Shown here piece after piece: positions 1 to 7,557 of a stretch of 64,000 bases of DNA. Both the position numbers and the translations under genes were made by a program. The stretch is from positions 200,526 to 264,525 of the forward strand of contig NZ_LT635836.1 in NCBI RefSeq assembly GCF_900128475.1, read 5' to 3'. Source of the DNA: Mediterranea massiliensis (lineage in GTDB: Bacteria > Bacteroidota > Bacteroidia > Bacteroidales > Bacteroidaceae). Under the pieces are notes generated by a model. That model had not been told where the DNA came from. It saw only the letters and a program-made list of their open reading frames with translations, and made no database searches. Positions within the stretch are counted from its first letter, which is position 1, and each line of letters starts with the position of its first letter.

Positions 1-1139
1 TGCATCTTATCCAATTTGATGGAATCGTTAAGTTCTTTGATAATCTCGTATCGTTTTTGCTTTTCTTCCTCACAAACATCATCTACATAGATTCTTGAGG
101 CTATAGTCTTTGAACGCATTGAAAAACGGAATACATTGATATCATCGAATTGCAGGAGCTTGACAAGTTCAACCGTTCTCTGAAAATCCTTCCATGTCTC
201 ACCACAGAATCCCACCATTATATCTGTTATGATAGATATATCTGGAATCATAGAACGGATACGCTTTACTCTTTTTATAAACATGTCGGCAGTGTATCCT
301 CTATTCATCCGCTTCAACACCTCATCTGATGCAGATTGAATTGGCAGATGGAGCACATGCATTATATTAGGATAATCCAAAATTGTTTGAACGATGTCGT
401 CTGATAGATACGAAGGATGAGAAGAGAGAAACTTGATTCTTAAATTCGGGCATGTCTCGGCCACCATTCCAAGAAGCATAGCGAAGTCATATACCTTCCC
501 GTCAGAAGCATCCAACCATTTATATTTATCAATCAAGTGTCCAACCAAAGTAAGTTCCTTGTACCCCTTGTCTGCAATATCGAGAGCTTCGCCAATAATG
601 GATTTTACACTCCTGCAGTGTTCTTTCCCTCTCGTTATCGGCTCTATGCAATATGAACAATTCTGATTACACCCTTTCATTACATTAATGGCAGCAGTGG
701 TAGCATCTTCAATCTCCCGAATGGGCAATATATCCTCATACAATTCATCATTGCCGTCAACAACTGCAATCAGATGATTGTCACCCTTGCCTACTTTATC
801 TAATAAAGTAGGCAGTGCCCTATAACAATTCGGATTGGCAATGATGTTCACATATGGATATTTTTCAAAGAGGGTCTGTTCAAGCAATGATGCGAAGCAT
901 CCTGTAATAACTATTGTTTTTCTTTTAATGTCATCTTCAGCCTCAAAATATGCCAACCGTTCATATATTTTATTGTGCCCATCCTCTCTTACCGAACACG
1001 AATTGAGGATAACTATATCCGAAGAACTGATATCTTCAGTATATTGATATCCATTATTAGACAATATTGCTATAATGACTTCGCTATCGCAAATATTCAT
1101 TCTGCAACCATATGTTTCAATATAGAAGGTTTTCATCAT
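1..1139 (-). CDS. MiaB/RimO-type methylthiotransferase (3' part outside window), probable RiPP tailoring enzyme
   Basis: Radical SAM methylthiotransferase, 378 residues visible and still open at the left edge. Seen in the translation: an N-terminal UPF0004 domain with its three auxiliary-cluster cysteines (C11 in YGCRMN, C47 in NSCSVRE, C80 in TGCFAS) and the radical SAM motif CNQNCSYC (C156, C160, C163). The C-terminal TRAM domain would lie beyond the edge. Two ATGs are possible (1139 and 1136). The first overlaps the stop of the upstream radical SAM/SPASM gene as ATGA, so the two are probably translationally coupled. Family members methylthiolate tRNA adenosine (MiaB, MtaB) or an aspartate of ribosomal protein S12 (RimO). 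Its AT-rich accessory setting behind a peptide gene suggests the substrate is that peptide. That is inference; a second tRNA enzyme is the alternative. Confidence 0.88.
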   Translation of the reverse strand, partial: MMKTFYIETYGCRMNICDSEVIIAILSNNGYQYTEDISSSDIVILNSCSVREDGHNKIYERLAYFEAEDDIKRKTIVITGCFASLLEQTLFEKYPYVNIIANPNCYRALPTLLDKVGKGDNHLIAVVDGNDELYEDILPIREIEDATTAAINVMKGCNQNCSYCIEPITRGKEHCRSVKSIIGEALDIADKGYKELTLVGHLIDKYKWLDASDGKVYDFAMLLGMVAETCPNLRIKFLSSHPSYLSDDIVQTILDYPNIMHVLHLPIQSASDEVLKRMNRGYTADMFIKRVKRIRSMIPDISIITDIMVGFCGETWKDFQRTVELVKLLQFDDINVFRFSMRSKTIASRIYVDDVCEEEKQKRYEIIKELNDSIKLDKM

Positions 1140-2440
1140 TTCTGCTGTGACGATTTCAGGAACATTTCGTATCTCAATTCCATTAACTCTTCCATATGCG
1201 TTTTCTCTGGGCAACAATGATTGATACTGATACCTTCATATTTATTGCGCATTCGGGTCAGAGGACAACCACCTCCGCATAGTGTGATAAACTCACAACT
1301 CAAGCATTTAGGATCAAAAGTATAGTCTGCACCAGTCAGATATTTTGAGAATTTAACCATGTCAAATGTTCCGTCATTAACGTTCCCAATGGTCTCTTTT
1401 GCATTCCCAACCATTCGCCAGCATTTGTATATCTCACCTTCTGGTCCAATGACAAAAGCAAAATATTTGCTTGCAACGCAGCTATGTCTTCTGTATTTGG
1501 GCAAGAATGACTTTATTTCTATTCCATATTTGTCAAAAATATCCAGGACAAACTGGGCTTTATAACCGCCCTCACTAATATTATGTTCTGGCGACACACA
1601 CTCTGACGAAAGCAGATCCGAAACAAATCCTGGATACATTGTAACCCTGCTATCGTTTATTTCAGACTTGAAACTACGATAAAAGGTATTATAATCATCT
1701 TTATTTCGTCGATCTATATTTGTCCTAATGTCTACGGTAATCTCCTTGTTTACCTCTAACAGATATTTGAGATTCTCCATAATAGTTCTGTATGTTGCCT
1801 GTCCGCCAAGTAAAGCTCTTCGCTGATTATGTATTTGTTCAGAACCATCAAAAGTAATCTGTATATTCCTTATTGATAGGCCTTTCATCTTCTCAGCCTT
1901 ATCTTTTGTAAGCAGATAGCCATTAGAGACAATTTTTGCAGAATATTCAATACCTAACTGCTGGAACTTTTTTGTAAGTCTTACGATGGAATCAAAATTC
2001 AACAATGGCTCACCTCCATACCAAACAACACTTAATCTCTTCAGATTTGAATTGGACTTTACAAAACGGACAATTGCATCTTCAGTCTGTTCCGACATAG
2101 CAATATTTGGACGATCTTGCTCATAACAATATATACATCCGAAATTACATCCTCGGGTTGGCAAAATGGTAAGCGCCATATCCGATGAGTTATACCTATT
2201 TTTCAGTATGTCAGCCAGATAAACATTCAAATCATCTTCTTGATTCTCCACGATTATACGTGCTTTAAGCAAGAAGTTGCTATTGCTGAAATCTTTGTAA
2301 CTGTCTGGGTTTTCTTTAAGTTCCAACCACATATTTATGTCATTCTCCAATATTCTGATGAATGCCAATGACATTGTATTGAACAACAAGTATCCATACT
2401 TATTGGATTTTGACAGGATATTATATTTTGACCAAAACAT
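1136..2440 (-). CDS. radical SAM/SPASM peptide maturase
   Basis: A 434-aa enzyme of the radical SAM/SPASM class, which binds SAM at a 4Fe-4S cluster and modifies ribosomally made peptides. The radical SAM cysteines are C98, C102 and C105 (CNFGCIYC), followed by WYGGEPLL at 140-147. The C-terminal SPASM region has the expected cysteine series C321, C340 (after GPEGEIY), C379, C382, C388, C392 and C409/C410, enough for two auxiliary clusters. The first 85 or so residues form an extra N-terminal domain, perhaps for leader recognition. It starts 73 nt after a 39-aa cysteine-containing peptide gene, with a hairpin between them, and its stop overlaps the start of the methylthiotransferase gene. The exact chemistry (thioether, C-C crosslink or other) cannot be read from sequence. 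Confidence 0.9.
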   Translation of the reverse strand: MFWSKYNILSKSNKYGYLLFNTMSLAFIRILENDINMWLELKENPDSYKDFSNSNFLLKARIIVENQEDDLNVYLADILKNRYNSSDMALTILPTRGCNFGCIYCYEQDRPNIAMSEQTEDAIVRFVKSNSNLKRLSVVWYGGEPLLNFDSIVRLTKKFQQLGIEYSAKIVSNGYLLTKDKAEKMKGLSIRNIQITFDGSEQIHNQRRALLGGQATYRTIMENLKYLLEVNKEITVDIRTNIDRRNKDDYNTFYRSFKSEINDSRVTMYPGFVSDLLSSECVSPEHNISEGGYKAQFVLDIFDKYGIEIKSFLPKYRRHSCVASKYFAFVIGPEGEIYKCWRMVGNAKETIGNVNDGTFDMVKFSKYLTGADYTFDPKCLSCEFITLCGGGCPLTRMRNKYEGISINHCCPEKTHMEELMELRYEMFLKSSQQK

Positions 2441-2470
2441 TTATTATACTTTTTATTTATCTGATAATAC

Positions 2471-2506
2471 GGAATGAGGGCGACCCTTGCAGGCCACCCT
2501 CATCCC
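2471..2506 (-). promoter_or_regulatory. hairpin between peptide gene and maturase gene
   Basis: Inverted repeat with 15-nt arms (2471-2485 and 2492-2506) and a 6-nt loop. Read as minus-strand RNA, all 15 positions pair, three of them as G-U. On plus-strand RNA the same three positions would be A-C mismatches, so the structure seems selected in the operon transcript. No U-run follows, so it is more likely a processing/stabilising hairpin or partial terminator that keeps the small peptide mRNA in excess over the enzyme mRNA. Confidence 0.7.
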
Positions 2507-2513
2507 TTTCTGG

Positions 2514-2633
2514 TTAAAGGCTGAGGTCACCCCAACACATGTCACATGGTCCACTCTCGCAGAAATTGCTGTAACCAAATACAGAATTAGCATCTTGAGC
2601 AGCTGCTACAACTTGGAAATTAATAGCTTTCAT
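2514..2633 (-). CDS. 39-aa putative RiPP precursor peptide
   Basis: Short gene read directly from the minus strand: ATG at 2633, TAA at 2514-2516. The peptide has a 24-residue leader-like part (begins MKAINFQVVAAAQDAN) and a C-terminal part with three cysteines, CESGPCDMCWG (C25, C30, C33), ending GDLSL. It lies 75 nt after a membrane protein gene and 73 nt before the radical SAM/SPASM gene on the same strand, the usual layout of precursor and maturase. No double-glycine site is present, so it is not an obvious member of the GG-Bacteroidales precursor group. No homolog is recalled; the call rests on size, cysteine pattern and context. Candidate modification sites are C25, C30, C33, W34, D31 and D36. 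Confidence 0.72.
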   Translation of the reverse strand: MKAINFQVVAAAQDANSVFGYSNFCESGPCDMCWGDLSL

Positions 2634-2708
2634 ATCATACAGATATTAAATTGTTCCTACTCGTTTAAGGCTTTTCGGATTCCGCCTATACTTATTTTTT
2701 TTAATTAC

Positions 2709-3056
2709 TTATTTTAGAACAGCATATAAAATTGAACCTATCAATACTAGTAATCCAATAATACCTTTACCTCGTTCAGAGTGATATTCTTTAGTTCCAT
2801 CTTCATAGAAATCTATTCTTATTTCGGGATTTAGAATCCTAGCGATACAATAAATTCCATAGAACACTAAACCAACTATAATCCCAATACCAAAACCTGC
2901 ATCCCAACCGAAGTCTAAAAGCCAAGAAATAAAACCTCCTAGACATCCAAACATCAAGCACATCACAATCATCCCAATAAATTCGGGTATAATTCCGCTA
3001 TGCCATAATATCGAAAGTATTATAAAACCACCTATTATATATAAAATCCATTCCAC
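2709..3056 (-). CDS. small membrane protein, unknown function
   Basis: 115-aa protein with about four hydrophobic segments: residues 1-20 (EWILYIIGGFIILSILW), 25-50, 55-75, and the last 18 residues, with a polar, charged stretch (FYEDGTKEYHSERGKG) in between. The only in-frame start consistent with this N-terminus is GTG at 3056, which shares one base with the TAG stop of the YidD-like gene (TAGTG), so coupling is likely. I do not recognise a family. It sits between the YidD-like gene and the peptide gene, and could take part in membrane export or immunity for the peptide, but nothing in its sequence shows that. Confidence 0.7.
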   Translation of the reverse strand: MEWILYIIGGFIILSILWHSGIIPEFIGMIVMCLMFGCLGGFISWLLDFGWDAGFGIGIIVGLVFYGIYCIARILNPEIRIDFYEDGTKEYHSERGKGIIGLLVLIGSILYAVLK

Positions 3057-3403
3057 TATAATTTTAGTTTTAAATGTTTTGATTGCAATATTTGAGGATT
3101 ATCAAAATCAATTAATGAAGGATTGTCTGGTGTTAATAATCGTTCTGCAATATCATTCTCTTTTAGAATAATTCCATTGACTGTTTTTAATTCATACTGA
3201 TTCTGGTATTTATATATGACAAATCCAGGACAACAATGCTTATTCCTAAATAGTAAAGCTCTTATTCCTGCAATGAAACCATCTTCTGTCGTTGTACGCC
3301 ATACATAATGCGAGCAACTTTCTCTAAAAATACATTGCTTCCGTTTGGATGGTGGAATAACCCTCCAGTAAACCTGTATTATAAATAGAAGAATGTATTT
3401 CAT
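3056..3403 (-). CDS. YidD-like protein
   Basis: 115 aa. The first 65 residues match the YidD (haemolytic domain) pattern: hydrophobic N-terminus, then CIFRESCSHYVWRTTTEDG and a later basic segment with CCPG. Bacterial YidD is about 70-85 aa and helps YidC insert membrane proteins. This one has about 50 extra C-terminal residues, and is on an AT-rich accessory stretch rather than beside rpmH/rnpA. A second, lineage-specific YidD beside small hydrophobic proteins and a peptide cluster suggests a role with those partners (inference). It begins 7 nt after the 76-aa gene. Confidence 0.72.
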   Translation of the reverse strand: MKYILLFIIQVYWRVIPPSKRKQCIFRESCSHYVWRTTTEDGFIAGIRALLFRNKHCCPGFVIYKYQNQYELKTVNGIILKENDIAERLLTPDNPSLIDFDNPQILQSKHLKLKL

Positions 3404-3410
3404 TGAAGGC

Positions 3411-3641
3411 TTACTTTTTCTTAAATATAGCTACGGCAACTGATGTATTGTAACCAGGTTTCGCTCCGATACCTAAGCATCCACTAGTTGGAGCTACAGA
3501 TGTTTCAATACTACCCATACTGATAAATTCAAAGCCATTAGCCAACTCCCCATCAATTAATGACTGTAATTGATTAACTGCTACTTGTGATGCATCCTTC
3601 TGGTTAAGGTTTGCATTAAAAGGAAGAACTTTGTATTCCAT
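3411..3641 (-). CDS. 76-aa conserved-looking small protein, unknown function
   Basis: Starts MEYKVLPFNANLNQ and ends in a lysine run. It has an alternating beta/alpha look: a short strand, a helix (DASQVAVNQLQSLIDGEL), GFEFISMGSIET, then a glycine-rich stretch GCLGIGAKPGYN and a final strand SVAVAIF. It resembles the DUF4177-type small fold (EYKVLP start followed by a helix and GFEF), but this is pattern recognition only. Same strand and tight spacing with the YidD-like gene downstream (7 nt) and the 56-aa gene upstream (32 nt). Confidence 0.68.
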   Translation of the reverse strand: MEYKVLPFNANLNQKDASQVAVNQLQSLIDGELANGFEFISMGSIETSVAPTSGCLGIGAKPGYNTSVAVAIFKKK

Positions 3642-3673
3642 AATGATTAATTTAATTGGTTAATATAAGTTTA

Positions 3674-3844
3674 TTATTCTGTACTACCATTTTTACTAAA
3701 TAATGCCTTAAAGCCACTGCCTATAAGACTAAATAAACCTCCTATGAGTGCAAATACAAGTTTGATTAGCATATTGAATATCCAACCTATAAGTTCAAAT
3801 ATCCAACCAAACATAACATCAATAATGTCTCCATCCTTAGCCAT
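3674..3844 (-). CDS. 56-aa hydrophobic small protein
   Basis: Short ORF with ATG at 3844 and TAA at 3674-3676. After MAKDGD the protein is almost all hydrophobic with regularly placed Gly/Phe/Leu (residues 7-50: repeated G-W-I-F, L-I-G, L-F-S units), ending KNGSTE. It could lie in the membrane or form amphipathic helices, like small membrane-active peptides. It is first in the minus-strand run that continues through the 76-aa, YidD-like and membrane genes. A hydrophobic peptide encoded with a YidD-like insertion factor is a plausible pairing, not a demonstrated one. Confidence 0.6.
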   Translation of the reverse strand: MAKDGDIIDVMFGWIFELIGWIFNMLIKLVFALIGGLFSLIGSGFKALFSKNGSTE

Positions 3845-4151
3845 AATCTAACATTTATTTATCTGTTTAACAATGATTTATATTATCTTTTACTTTAATT
3901 TCTCTTTGCAAGAGTGATTTATATAGCATATTCCTATTGATTACAAGCAGGTTATTTGAATAGGTATAATGTGCTTTGCTCAACAATCCGCCTTTAGTCC
4001 TAACAAAATCAGAATCTTGCGTGACATTTTTTTAGTATAATTAGGTGCCATTTGCCGAAAAATGTGTAATTTTGCACAGCTAATAATCTCTCTTGCAAAG
4101 AGATAAGTTTTCTCTTGCAAAGAGACCTTTCATTCGCTCAACAATACCTCC
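3845..4151. other. 307-bp gene-free stretch between integrase end and small-gene run
   Basis: No coding region seen. It holds three copies of a near-palindrome: the 14-mer TCTCTTTGCAAGAG at 3901-3914, and TCTCTTGCAAAGAGA at 4089-4103 and 4111-4125, the latter two repeated with a 22-bp period. Position beside the integrase 3' end suggests an attachment or recombinase-binding region; the part nearest 3844 must also hold the leader of the minus-strand small genes. Confidence 0.5.
4089..4125. repeat. paired 15-bp near-palindromes, possible integrase/att-associated sites
   Basis: TCTCTTGCAAAGAGA occurs twice, at 4089-4103 and 4111-4125, 22 bp apart, with an opposite-orientation 14-bp copy at 3901-3914. 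The unit is itself a near-perfect palindrome. They lie 27-63 bp past the integrase stop. Direct repeats of this kind next to a tyrosine integrase often mark arm-type or core sites. No matching copy was found by eye near 9.8-10.4 kb. Confidence 0.45.
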
Positions 4152-5360
4152 TCATAGAGATTTCAATATCATACTGTTCGCCTTGTCGATGGCTACGGTA
4201 TCTAACGATGCAAGGTAGATGCGTGTGGTAGCCTCCGAGTCGTGCCCCATACCCTCACTGATTACCGATAACGGTACATTCTTGCTCTTGGCGATGCTTG
4301 CCCAAGCGTGACGGGCAACATACAGAGTGAGCGAAACCGATAATCCCAACTCCTTACCGATGATTTTCAGGCAACGGTTGATGTTGTGGGCCGCATATAT
4401 ATATTGCTTGCGTTCTTCAATATCGTTGAATGGTTTGATGATGGGTAACAGGTAATTGGATTGTGAAGTGTCGTACTTATCCACAATCTCCTGCATACAC
4501 TTCTCCCATTTGATGAACAGTTGCTGTCCCGTCTTTCGTCTGCGATAGGATAGTACCCCATTCTGCAAATCCTTTTTTCGCAGGTATGCCATATCCACGA
4601 ATGACATACCACGAGTATAGAAACTTATGAGGAACATATCTCTGGCGAAATCAAAGGTCGGATTCATCGAAAAATCCATCTCTTTGATTCGCTTGATGAC
4701 TTTCAGAGATACGGCTCGTTTGACGGTCTTGTCTACTCCTGTGTAGACGTGTTTGAACGGGAAACGCTGTGAGGTCAATTCCTTTTCTACGGCTCGGTTA
4801 TACACAGCCCGAAGATTACGCATATAGAATGATGAAGAGTTTGGACTCACTCCGTTATTCTTCAAATATGCCTCGTATGCCATCATCATATCGGAATCCA
4901 TATCATCCAATGGCACATCCTTGTCCTCTCGGAAGCGTCTGAAACTACATAGGGTCGCAGCATATGTTTCCGAAGTGCGGATTTTACCCAACGTTTTCAG
5001 ATTGGCAATGACTCCCTCCATAAATGGAAAGAGAAAATTTTCGGGGTTGTCCGATGCAAATTCCGCTATCACGTCATCTGCGGTATAATCACAACCGCTA
5101 TGCTCAAAATCTGTGATGACCTTCTGGAAATGCTTTACATCCATTCGGATTTTGTCGCCAATCTCCGATAGATAGCGTTTTCTGTTCTCGTTGAACTTGG
5201 GTAACACCACCTCCGAAGAGTGACTGTTCCACTCATAGCCATAGAGACGGTAGCCCGTCTTTTGCTGACGGGCTACACGATTATGGATTACTTGATAGAA
5301 AATTGAGCCTTGTCCGCCATCAACCGTTGATGGTCGGAACTTAATCTTTACTGTTGCCAT
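4152..5360 (-). CDS. int: tyrosine recombinase/integrase of mobilizable element
   Basis: 402-aa Bacteroidetes-type tyrosine integrase. N-terminal arm-binding domain (about 1-90), SAM-like core-binding domain (about 100-210) and C-terminal catalytic domain. Catalytic residues visible: Arg in FYTRGMSFVD, Arg in YVARHAWAS, His in EGMGHDSEATT and the nucleophile Tyr in RIYLASLD. The enzyme would integrate and excise the element by strand exchange at att sites. Next gene upstream on the same strand is a coiled-coil membrane protein (7-nt gap), then the mobilization genes. Repeats at 3901-4125 just past its stop are candidate binding sites. Confidence 0.92.
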   Translation of the reverse strand: MATVKIKFRPSTVDGGQGSIFYQVIHNRVARQQKTGYRLYGYEWNSHSSEVVLPKFNENRKRYLSEIGDKIRMDVKHFQKVITDFEHSGCDYTADDVIAEFASDNPENFLFPFMEGVIANLKTLGKIRTSETYAATLCSFRRFREDKDVPLDDMDSDMMMAYEAYLKNNGVSPNSSSFYMRNLRAVYNRAVEKELTSQRFPFKHVYTGVDKTVKRAVSLKVIKRIKEMDFSMNPTFDFARDMFLISFYTRGMSFVDMAYLRKKDLQNGVLSYRRRKTGQQLFIKWEKCMQEIVDKYDTSQSNYLLPIIKPFNDIEERKQYIYAAHNINRCLKIIGKELGLSVSLTLYVARHAWASIAKSKNVPLSVISEGMGHDSEATTRIYLASLDTVAIDKANSMILKSL

Positions 5361-5367
5361 ATCACAA

Positions 5368-6180
5368 TCAGGGTTTTGATTTATTTTGTTTAACCTTACT
5401 ATTATCCTGCTTGTTCTTAATGGACTTCGCTTTGCTTTCCTGTTCCTTTGCTGCTTGCTCTTTCAATCGTGCTTGCTCGGCAAGGGCTACTTGTTTGCGG
5501 ACAGCCTCTTCGTAGGTCTCTACATCTTCACGCATCTGCTCAATCTTTTGGTTATCTCGGTTGAGTTCAAATATGTTCTCCAATGTGGCTATCTGCTCAG
5601 CCGATGCTTCACCTTTCATCTTGATGTAGCGGTATTTGAGAGAATCATCCTCTTCATCCTTGTTCCGCTGCGACTCAAAGTAATATGCGGAAGCAAAGAA
5701 TGCGATGACAATAGTATTGAGTGTAATCACAAACCAATCAAGTTTGGAATTGAAGTTTAAATTGAAATTATAGTCATTCTCTCTATGGAGAACTTTGGAC
5801 TCCTCAATCATCGGTATAAGTGATGTCGTCAACTTTTTAAGGTTCTCTAACTCATTTTGTATGGCTACAAAATCGGGCTTATTCTTACCTGAAACACCCC
5901 TTACATTATCATTGACAACACCGAGATTCTCACTCAAAGTCTTTGTAAGTTCTTGAATCTTGCGTTCTGTGTACTTACAGTTAGCACCTGTAGCATTTTC
6001 TACAAGAGCCTTAATTTCTTGAACTAATGCAGTGTTGTCCACATTAGGAACAGCCGAATTACCCTCATTCGGTTGAGACTTTTGCAATTCAATTACTGCG
6101 GTTTCTATTCTTTCCAAGCATCCGTAGATGCCTTCCATAAACGACTCATTGTCGTTGTGGTTAAAATTTTTGTTGCTCAT
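5368..6180 (-). CDS. coiled-coil membrane protein of mobilizable element, unknown function
   Basis: 270 aa. Polar, coiled-coil-rich N-terminal half (about 1-135), one clear transmembrane segment (about 147-168, WFVITLNTIVIAFFASAYYF), then a long Glu/Lys/Gln-rich helix to the end (AEQARLKEQAAKEQESKAK). A gene of this type commonly stands between integrase and mobilization genes of Bacteroides mobilizable elements, but I know no tested function. It starts 34 nt after the relaxase gene stop and ends 7 nt before the integrase start, so the block is probably one transcript. Confidence 0.75.
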   Translation of the reverse strand: MSNKNFNHNDNESFMEGIYGCLERIETAVIELQKSQPNEGNSAVPNVDNTALVQEIKALVENATGANCKYTERKIQELTKTLSENLGVVNDNVRGVSGKNKPDFVAIQNELENLKKLTTSLIPMIEESKVLHRENDYNFNLNFNSKLDWFVITLNTIVIAFFASAYYFESQRNKDEEDDSLKYRYIKMKGEASAEQIATLENIFELNRDNQKIEQMREDVETYEEAVRKQVALAEQARLKEQAAKEQESKAKSIKNKQDNSKVKQNKSKP

Positions 6181-6214
6181 ATCAATTTGTTTTAAGTGTG
6201 AAAAAATTGTTTGC

Positions 6215-7147
6215 TTAGAATCTTATTCCTCGATTCTTTTTCTTCTTGTCCTTCTTTTGTTTCTGCCAAGAAGGTACTTGTTCATCCTCTGATGGAGCAT
6301 CCGATGGAATCAGTAGGCCCAATCCATTGTTCTCAATAAGGTTATCCATAACGCTGTAATTTTGCTCAACTTCTTGCCTTATAGGTCGCTGTTTAGGCTC
6401 AATTTCTGTCTGTTGTTTCGGCATATCCCAACTTAATTGTGCGTTTAGTTTAGAATAACTGAACTGTCTGCTCACATCGGAAGCCTTGAAAGTGTAGCCA
6501 TCTTTGGTAAAACTCAACCCCTCATTCTTACCCGTTCTTCGGTTAATCTTGAAGGTCATTCCAATGCCTTGCTTTCGCAGTTGGTTACCCAAGTCCCACC
6601 AAGTACGACTGCGCTTCAAAGCAGCCTTGACTGCATTATGAATCTCATACTTCACCCGTTCAGGATCGTGAAGTTTCTTCACATTGGTCTTGCTCTTATC
6701 CTCTGCGTATGTCAATCCGTATTTATCTTTCAGCTTCTTCGTAGCAATCTCATTTCGCTTAAAATCGTTCTGCGAAGAGATTACTTTACCATCATAGTTG
6801 ATGCGATTATAGACCAAATGACAATGCGGATTGTCGGTATTATGATGCCTTACCAAGAGGAACTGAGTGTTCTTAATCCCCATAAGTTGCATATACTCCA
6901 ATGCGATTTTAGCCATAAACTCATCGGTTAATCGTGGTGTATCTTCTGGCTTAAAACTGATTGCAATGTGTCCTAACGGTTGCTTAATCTTCGGATTTAA
7001 GAGACACTGACAGTTGAAACTGTCAATCATCTCCTTGTTTGTTCCGAGCAAAACGCCATCCGATGCAATGATATTTGCATTGTCTTTTCCCATCACATAG
7101 CGTATGCATCCACCAAAGGATTTACCCTTCTTGATTTTGCCTATCAT
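6215..7147 (-). CDS. mobB: MOBP-type relaxase (mobilization nuclease)
   Basis: 310-aa relaxase that would nick oriT and lead the strand into the recipient. N-terminal relaxase domain shows the metal-binding motif H102-x2-D105-x2-H108-x-H110 in HHNTDNPHCHLVYNR, and the N-terminal GGCIRYVMG segment common in this family. An ATG at 7147 with AGGAGG five bases upstream is the best start; this strong Shine-Dalgarno is unusual for Bacteroides. ATG overlaps the MobC stop as ATGA, so the two are coupled. C-terminal 70 residues are Gln/Lys-rich and end in a basic run. The symbol follows common usage for these elements and is tentative. Confidence 0.9.
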   Translation of the reverse strand: MIGKIKKGKSFGGCIRYVMGKDNANIIASDGVLLGTNKEMIDSFNCQCLLNPKIKQPLGHIAISFKPEDTPRLTDEFMAKIALEYMQLMGIKNTQFLLVRHHNTDNPHCHLVYNRINYDGKVISSQNDFKRNEIATKKLKDKYGLTYAEDKSKTNVKKLHDPERVKYEIHNAVKAALKRSRTWWDLGNQLRKQGIGMTFKINRRTGKNEGLSFTKDGYTFKASDVSRQFSYSKLNAQLSWDMPKQQTEIEPKQRPIRQEVEQNYSVMDNLIENNGLGLLIPSDAPSEDEQVPSWQKQKKDKKKKNRGIRF

Positions 7148-7527
7148 CGACACCTCCTTTCTTCGGCTTTATAGTCGCTCATTATCGACTTGAGTTTTTC
7201 AAGAACTTCCATCACTATATTCTTCGTGCGATAGAATCCCGTCTGATGCGATAGCTTTGTCAGTTGATTAAGGTTGTTTGCCATACCCGTAAGGTTGCGG
7301 ATTGCGGCAGCATCCTCAGCCGAATGTTTGGGTGCTATTCGGGCGTCAAAAGCCGCATCTCTAATGTACTCGGCAAGCGTGCGATTGGCGTTCTTACTAC
7401 GATGGCGTAGCTTCTCATAGTCGGGCTTTGAGAACTTCACCGTTACAGACTTTGTAAGTCGCTTCAGAGTGCTTACCTGTGGTCTGCCTCTGGGCTTGGG
7501 TTTCTGTGTTTTCTTTTTATTCATCAT
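7144..7527 (-). CDS. mobC: MobC-like relaxosome accessory protein
   Basis: Small basic protein (about 127 aa from the ATG at 7527; an earlier in-frame ATG lies at 7557). N-terminal KPKPRGRPQVS is a basic DNA-contact stretch, then a ribbon-helix-helix-like segment (VTVKFSKPDYEKLRHRSKNANRTLAEYIRDAAF) and a C-terminal helix with NLNQLTKL, the pattern of the bacterial mobilization protein MobC family. It would bind oriT and help the relaxase. The gene lies directly beside the inverted-repeat region at 7608-7689 and is coupled to the relaxase gene by an ATGA overlap. Confidence 0.85.
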   Translation of the reverse strand: MMNKKKTQKPKPRGRPQVSTLKRLTKSVTVKFSKPDYEKLRHRSKNANRTLAEYIRDAAFDARIAPKHSAEDAAAIRNLTGMANNLNQLTKLSHQTGFYRTKNIVMEVLEKLKSIMSDYKAEERRCR

Positions 7528-7557
7528 TGCGATTTTTACTTGGTTATTGATTTTCAA

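Noticed and set aside
2487..2717. 76-codon plus-strand frame over the peptide gene
   Set aside because: No start context or domain; the minus-strand 39-aa frame fits the operon and has the cysteine pattern.
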